Source: CAYSPU01 sp964432995
GTDB taxonomy: Bacteria; Verrucomicrobiota; Verrucomicrobiia; Limisphaerales; JAHDYP01
Assembly: GCA_964432995.1 (NCBI GenBank)
Contig: CAYSPU010000022.1
Coordinates: 1-35,250, forward strand
Direction of reading: 5' to 3'
DNA: 35,250 bases
The notes below the pieces were generated by a model. It worked only from the letters and a program-made list of their open reading frames with translations. It did no database searches and had not been told where the DNA came from. Shown piece by piece: positions 24,972 to 33,868 of this stretch. Numbering within the stretch: position 1 is the first letter of the stretch; the number at the start of each line of letters is the position of its first letter. Both the position numbers and the translations under genes were made by a program.

Positions 24972-27485
24972 CTACGGCCGATACAATCGCTCTGCCACGC
25001 GCGGATCCTCGGACAGCGGCGGCTGGATCAACACCACGGGTTCGGCGGCGAGCGTCTCCGCCAGTTCCTCCGCCGGCCCTGCCACCGCGCCGGCCGGCTG
25101 CCAGACCAGGTCAAACCGGAACTCCATGATCCCCGGGCTGTCGGCGTGGAAGTTTGTATACCAGAAATTGTTCAGGACCATCGCCAACAGACGGTGCGCG
25201 TCCGCAGGCGGCTGCGTCAGGCGCGCCAACGTCGGGGCGGCGCCGAAACTGATCAGCGGCGCGTCGCGGCTCACCCACAACCACCGGCCCTCCGGCAACT
25301 CGTATTCCGCCCAGGAATCGATCGCGAAGTAATCGCGACACGCCCCCTCCAACTGATCGTGGAACGGCACAAACGGCAGCCCGCCACTGCTCACTCGCGG
25401 CAACCGATCCCCTGTCGGCAGCGGGCAGACAACGTAGATGATCTCCGGCGCCGCCGAGGGCCGCCGATGGAACCGCCAGGTCAGTCGCGCCCGCGGTTCC
25501 CCGCGCCATACCTCCAGCCGCCGCGTCCCCCACTCCAACCGCGGATGCTCCATCCGTTGCTCGAAGACCACGCTGTGCGGTGTCTCCTCGCGCTCCGCCG
25601 CGCGCCGCGGATTGGCCACATTCTCCTCGAGGTTCTCCCGGCGAAGCCGCTCGCGTTCCGCACCGCTCGCGCCCCGGATGTCCGCCAGAACCCAGCGCGG
25701 CGCAAAGCCCTTCACCCGCACCGCCACGAGATCGCCATACCCCGGCAGGAACAACGGCTTCGTCATGCCGGACCACCGGACCGACGTCGGCCAACCGTGG
25801 GCGTCGACCGCCATTTCCGGGACCGGCGCCCGCGCGGCGCCCGCCCCGGGACTGGCCTCGGCGCGGGGCTCGAGACGGACCACCGTCCGGGGTTCGAGGC
25901 GGTCGATCCAGAACTTCGCCACCGCCCGCGGGGCGCGGTCGGAGAAGGTCGCGGAAACGTCTTCGTGGCTGAGGTCTTCGGGCTTGGTGGGGCGTCCCCA
26001 AGGTTGTATGCCGGGCTCAAACACCAGCGGATATTCGCGACCGCTGGCGGTGTCCACGAGCGCCCCGGTGGGCTGGCGCAGACAGGTCGCAATCAGCCGG
26101 ACCCATCCGCTCCACGCCTCCGGCGCCGGATTCGCCACGAAGAACCCTTCGCCACGCGACAGCAGATGCGTGCGGGCGCGTTGGGAAAGGAGCCACTCGG
26201 CGCGAGCCATCGACCGATACGCCAGACCGGCCTTCTCTGTGAACTGCCCGATGGTGTCGAGACTGTAGGGCAACGCGATGCTCAGGCTCGAGCCCCAGGT
26301 GTGCTCGTCAAACAAACACAGCTCGCGCAGGATCTGGTCGGCCGTCTGCCGGGCGGATTCCGTCAACGGCCCCCAGAGGGGCGAGGCGGCGGCAGTCAAA
26401 AACCGTTTGGCGGCGCGGCTGGCGGCGACTTCGCGTGGAGCCGATGCGGTTCCGTTGGCCCACCAATCCGTCCATTCGCCGGCGTGCTCGGGAGCGCTCG
26501 CGCCGAAGGCTTGTTCGAGCCGTTCCATGGCCTCGGTCACCGTCGCCAACCGCAGCTTCGGCGTCAGCCCCAGCCGGTTCCACGCCGCGACAAACTGCGC
26601 CAGCGGCTGGAACGGCGGGTCGTTGTCAAAACGCCATTGGCTCGTAATCGAGATGGTGAGCACGTCCGCCGCATACCCGCCACGCTCGATTCCGCGCAGT
26701 CGTTCCACGCACTGACCATGAGCCGCGCGCACGGAAGCTTCGTCGGCCCGCAGGATGTCGCCCGCCCGCGGCGGACGATACCGGGTGTCGGCGGCGTGGG
26801 GCACCGGGCCGCGCCGCCACTCGCCCGGCTCGAAGAAATCGAAGCCGGATCCGTAACCGATGTTCAGCCAGACAAACATCCGCCGCCCGTCCGGCATCCG
26901 CCACCAGAACGCCGCCGGACGCGGAAACGGCACCCCGCCGCTGTCCTCGTTGATCCCCGTGAACAAGCACTTCACGCCGCGATCCAGCAGTGCCATGGCC
27001 GCCGCCCGCGGCAAACCGTTCACGTCGTTCTGAACCGCAACGCGGGGCTGCACGCGGTTCCACAGGTCTTCCGGCAGCCAATGCACCATCGTCTGCCACT
27101 GGGCGGCGTTCATGAAGGGGGTGTTGTTGAAGGCCAGGGCCGCCACATCCAGTTGCCCCGAACGCACCGCCGCCAGAAACTGCTCCCGCCGATCCCCTCC
27201 CGCCGCCGCCCACCAGTCAAGGACCGGCAACGTCGCCTCCGCCGTCCAACAGAAACGCTCCGCCCCCGGTCGCTGCACCGAATCCAGGACGGCGTCGACA
27301 GCAATGTCGAAGTAACGCCGATACAGCTCGCGGCACACCGTCGGATGATCGGTAAACCCGATGTCTGTGTGCGAGAAATGCACGATCCACAGCTCGCGGA
27401 TGTGGGCGGGGGCGGGGGCGTCGGCCGCCGACGCGAGCGCGCCGCAGGCCAGCAGGGAGAGAGCGACGAGGAATGGGGCCTTCAC
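24972..27485 (-). CDS. GH38-like (alpha-mannosidase superfamily) exported glycosidase
   Basis: This 837-aa protein has a signal peptide at residues 1-21 (FLVALSLLACGALASAAD). Motifs fit the GH38 fold: HFSHTDIGFTD (His39 and Asp41 as zinc ligands), QNDVNGLP with Asp154 where GH38 has its nucleophile Asp, ITSQWRFDNDPP, and FDEHTWGSS with His395 in the position of the third zinc-ligand region. The C-terminal half is beta-rich and keeps NNFWYTNFHADSPG. It resembles the divergent GH38-like and DUF5054 groups of Bacteroidetes and Verrucomicrobia more than classical mannosidases, so alpha-mannosidase activity is only a guess. The start is a GTG with no good ribosome site. It is divergent from the 216-aa gene and lies 160 bp upstream of the giant-protein block, on the same strand. 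Confidence 0.83.
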   Translation of the reverse strand: MKAPFLVALSLLACGALASAADAPAPAHIRELWIVHFSHTDIGFTDHPTVCRELYRRYFDIAVDAVLDSVQRPGAERFCWTAEATLPVLDWWAAAGGDRREQFLAAVRSGQLDVAALAFNNTPFMNAAQWQTMVHWLPEDLWNRVQPRVAVQNDVNGLPRAAAMALLDRGVKCLFTGINEDSGGVPFPRPAAFWWRMPDGRRMFVWLNIGYGSGFDFFEPGEWRRGPVPHAADTRYRPPRAGDILRADEASVRAAHGQCVERLRGIERGGYAADVLTISITSQWRFDNDPPFQPLAQFVAAWNRLGLTPKLRLATVTEAMERLEQAFGASAPEHAGEWTDWWANGTASAPREVAASRAAKRFLTAAASPLWGPLTESARQTADQILRELCLFDEHTWGSSLSIALPYSLDTIGQFTEKAGLAYRSMARAEWLLSQRARTHLLSRGEGFFVANPAPEAWSGWVRLIATCLRQPTGALVDTASGREYPLVFEPGIQPWGRPTKPEDLSHEDVSATFSDRAPRAVAKFWIDRLEPRTVVRLEPRAEASPGAGAARAPVPEMAVDAHGWPTSVRWSGMTKPLFLPGYGDLVAVRVKGFAPRWVLADIRGASGAERERLRRENLEENVANPRRAAEREETPHSVVFEQRMEHPRLEWGTRRLEVWRGEPRARLTWRFHRRPSAAPEIIYVVCPLPTGDRLPRVSSGGLPFVPFHDQLEGACRDYFAIDSWAEYELPEGRWLWVSRDAPLISFGAAPTLARLTQPPADAHRLLAMVLNNFWYTNFHADSPGIMEFRFDLVWQPAGAVAGPAEELAETLAAEPVVLIQPPLSEDPRVAERLYRP

Positions 27486-27612
27486 GCGCGCATCATCCCG
27501 GTCCCGAGGCCAACAGGCAAGACGCGGTTGTACGGTTGCACGCCGGTGGCCACCCTCGCCCCGAGAGGGGTTGTCACGAACAGAAACCAGCTTCTCTGTG
27601 ACCCGTTTGCCC

Positions 27613-27641
27613 TTGAAACAGGGCCTTCATTCGCCCAGCAT
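27613..27641 (+). promoter_or_regulatory. weak sigma70-like promoter candidate for the 216-aa gene
   Basis: TTGAAA at 27613-27618 (5 of 6 to consensus), a 17-bp spacer, then CAGCAT at 27636-27641 (3 of 6), 35 nt before the ATG. It lies in the 191-bp divergent gap with the GH38-like gene. A short CCCC-GAGA-GGGG hairpin at 27559-27570 is the only other structure seen there. Confidence 0.25.
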
Positions 27642-27676
27642 CGCGGCATGCACAAAACCGGGTCCCTGTCCTTCTG

Positions 27677-28327
27677 ATGCGCTCCAACCTCCTGTTGATC
27701 GGATTGATGCCGCTGATCATGATGGTTGGACGGCCGCAGGCGGCACCAGCGGTTTGCTTGGAGATCACCAATGCGCTGCAACGGACCCAGGGTGAGCCAG
27801 CGGTCACCTTTGGCGGGTGCTTGTGGAATGCCTCCTCCACGGAGTACTCGCTCGTGCAGATTGGCGTATACATAGACAGTCTCCCCGCAGATAGCACCAA
27901 CCTCCTGCTATCGCCGGCAGCAGAACTGGTGGATCACTTCGGATCGCACCTGACCTTGCGTCCGGGCGAGTATTCGGGACCTCTGCTGACGTTGGAGTCG
28001 CTTCGTGGGCTCGATGGAAACACCATCGTGGGCGGAGCGCTGGAGTTGACCTTCGAGAAGCGGGGGACAAACGCTGAACCATTACTACGGCTGGAGTCGG
28101 CATTCCGTCTCAACCCACCCAGGCTGACTGTATCCCGCGGAGACGACGCCATCCAACTCCGTTGGATGGCAGATCCTGAAGGACTTGCGGTTCAGTCTAC
28201 CACGAATGTTCACGACCTCTGGTCATGGCGAATCCTAACGAATGACGTGGCTAAGGTCGGTTCTGACAACGTCGTGACAATAACAGCCGATTCCCTCCCA
28301 AGGTGCTATCGCCTTTGCAAGCCCTGA
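27677..28327 (+). CDS. small secreted protein of unknown function
   Basis: This is a 216-aa protein with an N-terminal signal peptide (LLLIGLMPLIMMVGRPQAAPA). The middle is beta-rich with no known motif (VTFGGCLWNASSTEYSLVQIGVYI, LRPGEYSGPLLTLESL). The C-terminal ~65 residues (LTVSRGDDAIQLRWMADPEGL, VQSTTNVHDLWSWRIL, LPRCYRLCKP) look like the short beta module that ends several exported proteins here, with the recurring 'S...L..W' and terminal Y-R. Base composition is noticeably lower in GC than the flanking operons. Its last 22 bp overlap the 3' end of the opposite-strand phospholipase-like gene. Confidence 0.75.
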   Translation: MRSNLLLIGLMPLIMMVGRPQAAPAVCLEITNALQRTQGEPAVTFGGCLWNASSTEYSLVQIGVYIDSLPADSTNLLLSPAAELVDHFGSHLTLRPGEYSGPLLTLESLRGLDGNTIVGGALELTFEKRGTNAEPLLRLESAFRLNPPRLTVSRGDDAIQLRWMADPEGLAVQSTTNVHDLWSWRILTNDVAKVGSDNVVTITADSLPRCYRLCKP

Positions 28328-31185
28328 ACCGGCCCTCCCGTCTCTTCGCGTACGGGAACCAACAGGAAAACGTGCGGGACCGCTCCGACGCGGCCCTTCA
28401 CCAGGATTTCCCCTGCATTGTTGATGCGCAGAGGGGACTCCAGGACAGTGCCGGGAGGCATCTCCACTAATGCGGTGAGGTTCCGCAGGCCATTGAGCGG
28501 GTCCCAGATCTGCGGGATTGTCTCGGAGCCAACCGTCTGCGATCCCACGGCGACCCCGCAGTCATTCAAGTCCATGGTATCCCACATCACGTGCAGATTC
28601 CACGTCGTGCCTGAGGGAACGTCGTGGACAGCCAGGCTGGGTAGTTCCACTTCGAATTCGCCCATAACAACAGTCTTGAAAGTCATCAGCAACACCCGCC
28701 CCTGATTGTTGAGCACTGCGACCGCCCCCGCCTTCATTGGAAGTTCGACTGGATCTTCACCCGGCCGCCACACCAAGTAGACCGGAGTAGGTTCGCCTTC
28801 GGGATCGGAGCGCGCCCGGATCAGGAGGTCGTGCCGATCATTGAGACTCAACGCCAAGTCAAAGGCGTACACGTTGGTGTCCAATTCCGCCTCGAATGAG
28901 GCCCTGAGATCCTCGAGCGCGCCCTGCCGAAACCAGAGCCAACCCGTGAAGGGATCAAGGATGGTTCCCGCGTTGTTGATCTCGAGTGCGCCCACGGTCT
29001 CGCTTCGTTTGACCTCTGGGTCCGCATAGGTACCACCGTGAATCGAAGGAAGCCACCGGGCCAACCACTGCCGGCCTTCCGCGTCGTAGACCGTTCCCGC
29101 CACCACCCCCGCGTCGTTGATGTCCATCACCCGTGTGGCAAAGCCCTGCCCGCGACCGACGGACCGCATTTCCTCCGATTGCGCCGCGCCATCGCCGTTC
29201 CGATCGGACCACACAAAGCCGCCTCCCCCTTGAACGTTCAAGGGATCGCCACCCAGAGGATCACTGATCAGCGCCCGGTGAAAGCCAAGCACCTCGCCTG
29301 AGTGGCCCAGACCCCAGTTCGCCTTTTCAAGGTCGAAACGCCCCGGGAAATCCCCAAGATCAATGGCCCGGTAGGCAGGCTGATCCGACGGGAGGGATTC
29401 CACACAACACCAGCGCTGAGCCACAACCGCGATGTCTTCTTCCTCTCCCAACGTGCCCCGAAAAACCAGCCAGTTCGTCGCGCCCAAGCGCAACTCGCCC
29501 ACATCGACCGTGAATGAGGCGCCGGGTTCCAGGCATCCTGGGTATCCGTTCTCGTTTGAGATTCGGACACGGCTTTCTCGTCGCGTTGCATCATGCTCAT
29601 CGCAAAGAATCGCAAACTCGCCGTCAAACAGCGATTCCTCCGACAGATTGGTAATCTCAAGGAGATCCCCGCCCTTATTCCCCATCCCGGGTAGAAGCCG
29701 GGCGTCGAGCCGGCCTCGAAAGAAGTAGTTGAGGAGCCCCGTCGAGTAGGCCACGGCCTTCGGGATCAGAGTTCGAGCATGGGCCGCGTAGTTGACTTCG
29801 CGCAAACCGACATGAAGTGTGTGGACGTCACCCAAGGTTGGCCAGTTCACAGTTTCCAGTTTCACCGAACACAGGTCCGGAACGAGGGACCCGAGCCCAC
29901 AGGTCACACCATCAGCGAAGAACTGCTCAGGCGACAGCCCGTGTACGGGCTTCTCACCAGCGCGGCTGAGCGCTGTTACCGGTCTGCGCGAGTTAAGCAA
30001 GGACGAGGCGCCGTTGGTGGACGGGATCATTTCTAGCAGGCCGCGCCCAAGCTCCGCCAACCGCGGGAACGGAAACTGGTGGCTCGACGGCACCACAGCG
30101 GCACGCAACGGGTGAGACCGCCCGTCCTCCAGATTGACGAAGGCCTGCCACTGGGGTTCCATGGTGAACATGGTGTCGTCCGTGACGAAGTGGGCGTTGC
30201 TGAACTCGGCCAACCCAGGTGTACCCGACCACAGTCCAGCGTTGCTGAACTCGACCAACCCAGGTGTGCCCGACCACAGTGCACCGACGGAATTCGTCGC
30301 GGCTGCCTTGGCCCGGAGCTGTCCCGTATCCCAGAAGGCTGCAAATTGCGGTGGTATTCCTTCGGAGAGCACTGCGTTGGTCATTGCAGAGAACCTCGGG
30401 ATCTTCTCCTCGCCAAGCTGCGCTACGGCCTCGACAGCGCCATAGGCGCGTAGGCAGAATGTTTCGAACGGTGCTCCGGCCACGCCGGCTTCCCAGGGCG
30501 GATGAGCGTCGTTCCTCGTGTGCTGTGGTACGGCCATATCTTGCAGCACATGCAAGACGTGCCCCAAAGAGTAGAAAGTCCGCGCCGCGCCTTCTTCACG
30601 TTCGTCCGCCTCAGCCGCCGTAAACCAGATCCAGAACTGCCGACGTGCCTCCATCCAACTGTAGTCGGGATTCAGATCAGAGGCTCCCTGATTGTTCCAC
30701 GCCCAGTTCAGTGCTGGCTCTGCGTGCGCCTTGGCCGGATTGAATACGGACGGATCAGCGAGCCCCTGCCGGGTCAGGGGATTGTAGAAGTGACTGTTGT
30801 ATCGGATGAAGCCTTCAGGGCCAGCGGTTGCATCCTCATCTTCGGCTCCCTGGCGGACCCACTCCACCAGGCTCCGACTCCCTCCGAGTATGCCGAGCCT
30901 CGCGATGCTCTCAAGCCCTTCGGCATTGCCCGCGGCGTGCTGCAGATAGTCCTCTACCCGAGATTGAGAATGGTCTCTGACTGCAACGACCGATATTGCA
31001 CCATGGGTTCCCCCCTCGAATCCCAGCGCGGTCGACCAGCTACAGACAAGGAGGCTCGCAATGGCCAGTAGCCCGAGATTCGTCCACCCCAGTCGCCAAC
31101 CAGACCCAGTTCGCGCGACGGTGAAGTCCGCGTCCCGTGAAAGGAGCGGTCTGAGGTCGTCCGGTGTGCATTGTCTCTCTGCCAT
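28306..31185 (-). CDS. zinc-dependent phospholipase C-like protein with HAF repeats
   Basis: This is a 959-aa protein. About 35 polar residues precede a hydrophobic segment (36-55, LGLLAIASLLVCSWSTALGF), which could be a late signal peptide or an anchor. The next ~230 residues carry marks of the zinc-dependent phospholipase C/S1-P1 fold: THGAIS with His61, SHFYNP at 131-136, and GHVLHVLQDMAVPQHTRND at 208-226 (His209, His212, Asp216, His222 as likely metal ligands). The C-terminal third has several HAF-type repeats (MDINDAGVVAGTVYD, EINNAGTI, LNDCGVAVGSQ, INNAGEILVKG). A 15-residue tandem duplication occupies residues 301-330. Lipid cleavage is likely but the substrate is unknown. GC is lower than in the neighbours. 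It starts 12 nt after the PaaK-like stop, so it may be read with the liv operon. Confidence 0.82.
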   Translation of the reverse strand: MAERQCTPDDLRPLLSRDADFTVARTGSGWRLGWTNLGLLAIASLLVCSWSTALGFEGGTHGAISVVAVRDHSQSRVEDYLQHAAGNAEGLESIARLGILGGSRSLVEWVRQGAEDEDATAGPEGFIRYNSHFYNPLTRQGLADPSVFNPAKAHAEPALNWAWNNQGASDLNPDYSWMEARRQFWIWFTAAEADEREEGAARTFYSLGHVLHVLQDMAVPQHTRNDAHPPWEAGVAGAPFETFCLRAYGAVEAVAQLGEEKIPRFSAMTNAVLSEGIPPQFAAFWDTGQLRAKAAATNSVGALWSGTPGLVEFSNAGLWSGTPGLAEFSNAHFVTDDTMFTMEPQWQAFVNLEDGRSHPLRAAVVPSSHQFPFPRLAELGRGLLEMIPSTNGASSLLNSRRPVTALSRAGEKPVHGLSPEQFFADGVTCGLGSLVPDLCSVKLETVNWPTLGDVHTLHVGLREVNYAAHARTLIPKAVAYSTGLLNYFFRGRLDARLLPGMGNKGGDLLEITNLSEESLFDGEFAILCDEHDATRRESRVRISNENGYPGCLEPGASFTVDVGELRLGATNWLVFRGTLGEEEDIAVVAQRWCCVESLPSDQPAYRAIDLGDFPGRFDLEKANWGLGHSGEVLGFHRALISDPLGGDPLNVQGGGGFVWSDRNGDGAAQSEEMRSVGRGQGFATRVMDINDAGVVAGTVYDAEGRQWLARWLPSIHGGTYADPEVKRSETVGALEINNAGTILDPFTGWLWFRQGALEDLRASFEAELDTNVYAFDLALSLNDRHDLLIRARSDPEGEPTPVYLVWRPGEDPVELPMKAGAVAVLNNQGRVLLMTFKTVVMGEFEVELPSLAVHDVPSGTTWNLHVMWDTMDLNDCGVAVGSQTVGSETIPQIWDPLNGLRNLTALVEMPPGTVLESPLRINNAGEILVKGRVGAVPHVFLLVPVREETGGPVQGLQRR
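30196..30285. repeat. two tandem 45-bp units inside the phospholipase-like gene
   Basis: 30196-30240 and 30241-30285 match at about 42 of 45 positions and keep the frame, encoding GLWSGTPGLAEFSNA after ALWSGTPGLVEFSNA. This is a recent in-frame duplication outside the metal-binding motif. Confidence 0.9.
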
Positions 31186-31197
31186 GAGATTCCCGGG

Positions 31198-32382
31198 CTA
31201 CGGGGTGGGGGCCATCGAGACCAGGCGCACTTCGGCTTCGATGCCGAGACGCGCGCGGAATTCCGCTTCCGTCCCGAGCCGGACGGATTCCAGCGTGCGC
31301 ACCCGGTCGTCGAAGAGGCTCGAGGTGACGGCGAGCGTGACGATGACTTTGTCCTCGGTGATTTCGATGGTGGCCGGGTTGCCGTTGGCGGCGGTATGGG
31401 TCAGCACCTCGTGGATCTGCTGTTCATAGACCGGCACTTCGTTCACCAGGACCCGTTGGTCCAGGCGTCCGGCCGGGCGGAGAATGGCGGTCGTGCGGCC
31501 GCACTTGCACTTCTCCCGCTGCAGTTCGCAGGCAATACGCGTGGCGTACCGCAGCAGCGGCGTCGCTTCGCTCGTCAGAGTCGTCACGACCAATTCGCCG
31601 TCCACAATCTCCACGAGGAACTGGTCTTCGTGCACATGAAAACCCCCTTCCGAACAGTAGACACAGAAGCCGGGGTCGAGGACTTCCGGGATGCCGAAGT
31701 TGCAGGCGACCTGGGCGAACAGGGCGCCCTGCAGCTCCTGCCGCTCGGCGTCGGGAACCGGCCGGGAGAGCAGCACGGTGCGCAGATGCAACGACTGCGG
31801 ATCGATCCGGTTCCGGTCGAGCAGGAGGCGGATGGCGCGGGCGTTGGTCGGGGTCGTCACCAGGACCGTGGGCCGGTAATTCTGCAACACCGCAAGCTGG
31901 TAGTCGACGTGATACGGGTCCTCGGCAATCACCGAGGCTTCGATGGTCTCGGCGCCGAGGACATAGCCCGAGAAGCTGCGCGAGGAGCGGCTGCCCAAGC
32001 TGATCTGGATGACGTCGTTCGCCGTCACCCCCGCCGCCACCAACTGGCGCGCCACCAGCCGGCCCCAGCGCCGCAGGTCGTTCGGCGTGTGGCCGGCAAT
32101 CAACTGTCGTCCTTCGGGCCCCACCACCGAATGCAGCCGGATCACCTCGCGCAGCGGCAGGGCGAACATGCCGTACGGGAAGCTGTCGGCGAGGTCCTCC
32201 GGCTTCGTCAACGGCAACTGTCCGAGGTCCGCCAGTCTCTCCAGGCGCGTGCTCCCGAGCAGCTCGCGGTGGCGGCGCACGCTGCGCTTGAGGCGGACCA
32301 GGAGCGCCTGCAACCGCTCCAACTGCAGTTGCTGGAGGTCCTCCGGCGCAAGGGTCTCGTATTTCGGGTCGAGGATTCTCAT
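31198..32382 (-). CDS. divergent PaaK-like (phenylacetate-CoA ligase family) protein
   Basis: This 394-aa protein follows the PaaK/adenylate-forming layout: LPLTKPEDLADSFPYGMF, VIRLHS, GHTPNDLRRWGRLVARQLVAAGV, FGIPEVLDPG, HVHEDQFLVEIVDGELVVTTL, CKCGRT and GRLDQRVLVNEVPVYEQQIHEVL. Canonical PaaK forms aryl-CoA from an aryl acid, ATP and CoA. Here the ATP-loop SSGTTGKPT is replaced by VVGPEGRQL (near 86-94), and the R-T-G-D motif reads RYAT. The enzyme may therefore be inactive, regulatory, or use another chemistry. AAGGAG lies 8 nt before the ATG at 32382, which overlaps the livF stop as ATGA, so the two genes are coupled. An in-frame TTG at 32388 sits too close to the ribosome site. PaaK-like genes beside liv transporters are known in anaerobes, suggesting aromatic acid or amino acid uptake. 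Confidence 0.85.
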   Translation of the reverse strand: MRILDPKYETLAPEDLQQLQLERLQALLVRLKRSVRRHRELLGSTRLERLADLGQLPLTKPEDLADSFPYGMFALPLREVIRLHSVVGPEGRQLIAGHTPNDLRRWGRLVARQLVAAGVTANDVIQISLGSRSSRSFSGYVLGAETIEASVIAEDPYHVDYQLAVLQNYRPTVLVTTPTNARAIRLLLDRNRIDPQSLHLRTVLLSRPVPDAERQELQGALFAQVACNFGIPEVLDPGFCVYCSEGGFHVHEDQFLVEIVDGELVVTTLTSEATPLLRYATRIACELQREKCKCGRTTAILRPAGRLDQRVLVNEVPVYEQQIHEVLTHTAANGNPATIEITEDKVIVTLAVTSSLFDDRVRTLESVRLGTEAEFRARLGIEAEVRLVSMAPTP

Positions 32383-33098
32383 TCCCAAATCTCCTTGTAG
32401 CCTTTCCCCAGGTAGGCGCGGCGCACCTCGGGACTGCGGACCAGGTCCGACGCCTCGCCCTCGAGGATGATCTCGCCGGTTTCCATCACGTAGGCGCGGT
32501 CGGCGACCTCGAGCGCGGCAATGGCATTCTGCTCCACGAGGAACACGGTCACGCCCTGGTCCTTGAGCCTATGGATCACCTTGAACACCTCCTGCACCAT
32601 CAGCGGGGCCAAACCCATCGACGGCTCGTCCAAAAGCAGGAACTGCGGGCGGGCGGCCAGCGCGCGCCCCAGCGCCAGCATCTGCTGCTCGCCGCCGGAG
32701 AGCGTCCCCGCCAACTGCTGCGCGCGCTCGCGCAGCCGCGGGAATTGCCCGAGGATCTCGTCGATGCAGAGGAGGCGATCGGGATTGTGGTAGCCGCCGA
32801 GGAGCAGGTTCTCCCAGACGGTCATGTCGCCGAACAACTGGCGGCCTTCCGGCACCAGCACCATGGCATGGCTGACATTCTTCCACGGGGGCAATCCCAC
32901 CACATCCCGACCCTGCACCCGGATCTCCCCCGCCCACGGCGGCAGCAGGCCGGCCACGGCCCGCAGCAGTGAGGTCTTGCCCGCCCCGTTGGCCCCCACC
33001 AGCGTGACAATCTCCCCCGCCGAGACGTGCAGGCTGACGCCCTTCACAATCTCCAGGCTCCCGTATCCGCAACGCAGATTCCTAACTTGCAGCAACAT
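32379..33098 (-). CDS. livF: branched-chain amino acid type ABC transporter ATPase LivF
   Basis: This 239-aa protein is one of two ATPases of a HAAT-family importer and acts at the inner face of the membrane. It shows Walker A GANGAGKTS, the LivF-type Q-loop region VPEGRQLF, signature LSGGEQQMLALGRAL, Walker B FLLLDEPSMGLAP, and EQN in place of the switch His, which is normal for LivF. Length is typical. Its start lies inside the end of livG (17-nt overlap) and its stop overlaps the PaaK-like start (ATGA). Actual substrates of Liv-type systems range from branched amino acids to amides and aromatic acids. Confidence 0.95.
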   Translation of the reverse strand: MLLQVRNLRCGYGSLEIVKGVSLHVSAGEIVTLVGANGAGKTSLLRAVAGLLPPWAGEIRVQGRDVVGLPPWKNVSHAMVLVPEGRQLFGDMTVWENLLLGGYHNPDRLLCIDEILGQFPRLRERAQQLAGTLSGGEQQMLALGRALAARPQFLLLDEPSMGLAPLMVQEVFKVIHRLKDQGVTVFLVEQNAIAALEVADRAYVMETGEIILEGEASDLVRSPEVRRAYLGKGYKEIWE

Positions 33099-33868
33099 CG
33101 CGTGACTCGCCCAGATACACCGCTATCACTTTGGGATCGCTCTGAATCGACGCCGGCGGCCCCTCGGCGATGGGCGTCCCAAAATGCAGCGCCAGTATGT
33201 CGTCCGAAATGTCCATCACCAGCGACATGTCGTGTTCCACCAGCAGAATGGTCACCCCGCGACCCCGGATCTTCCGTATGCGCTCCGCCAAATCGTCCGT
33301 CTCCTTCATGTTCAGCCCGCTGGCGGGCTCGTCCAACAACAGCAGACGCGGTTCCGCCGCCAGCGCGCGCGCCAGCTCGACCATCCGGCGCTGGCCAAAC
33401 GAAAGCGCGCCCGCCGGGCGCTCCGCCTGATCGGCCAGGCCCACCTCCGCCAACTCGACCCGGGCCGCCTCGCGGATGGCGCGTTCCTCGCGCCGTTGTC
33501 CGGGCCCGCACCAGGCGCAACCAAGAACTCCCTGCCGCGAACGCGTATGCCGGCCCACCATGACGTTCTCGAGAACGGTCAGGTGCGGAAACAGGCTGAC
33601 GTTCTGGAACGTGCGCGCGACGCCCCGCGCCGCCACCTGAAAGGGCTTCAACCCGCTCACGCTCGCGCCGTCAAAGCAGATCCGGCCCGCCGACGGCCGG
33701 TAAATGCCGGAGATGATGTTGAACAATGTCGTCTTGCCCGCCCCGTTGGGCCCGATGATGGCCTTGATCTGCCCTTCCCGGACTGCAAACGACACCCGGT
33801 CCAGCGCCACCAAACCGCCAAAACAATGCCGGATGCCCNNNNNNNNNNTCCACTTCAAGCAGCGCCAC
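33082..33868 (-). CDS. livG: branched-chain amino acid type ABC transporter ATPase LivG (5' end interrupted by an N gap)
   Basis: The second ATPase of the importer. It shows Walker A GPNGAGKTT, signature LSFGQRRMVELARAL, Walker B LLLLDEPASGLN, switch EHDMSLVM, and the LivG-type insertion after VGRHTRS. The start is the GTG at 33868, giving MALLEV, overlapping the livM end by 14 nt. Ten Ns (33839-33848) fall between MALLEV and GIRHCFGGLVALD. With exactly ten Ns the two parts are out of frame, so the gap length is wrong and the gene itself is probably intact. The frame running upstream to 34173 is an artefact of that gap. It overlaps livF by 17 nt. Confidence 0.92.
33839..33848. other. assembly gap (10 N)
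   Basis: Ten Ns near the livG start. To join the codons on both sides, the true number of missing bases must be a multiple of three, so ten is a placeholder. Homology of the LivG N-terminus suggests only a few residues are missing. Confidence 0.95.

Noticed and set aside
27482..27781. 99-aa minus-strand frame ending in a GTGA overlap with the GH38-like start
   Set aside because: It lies antisense to the well-supported 216-aa gene and has no recognisable features; the overlap is probably chance.
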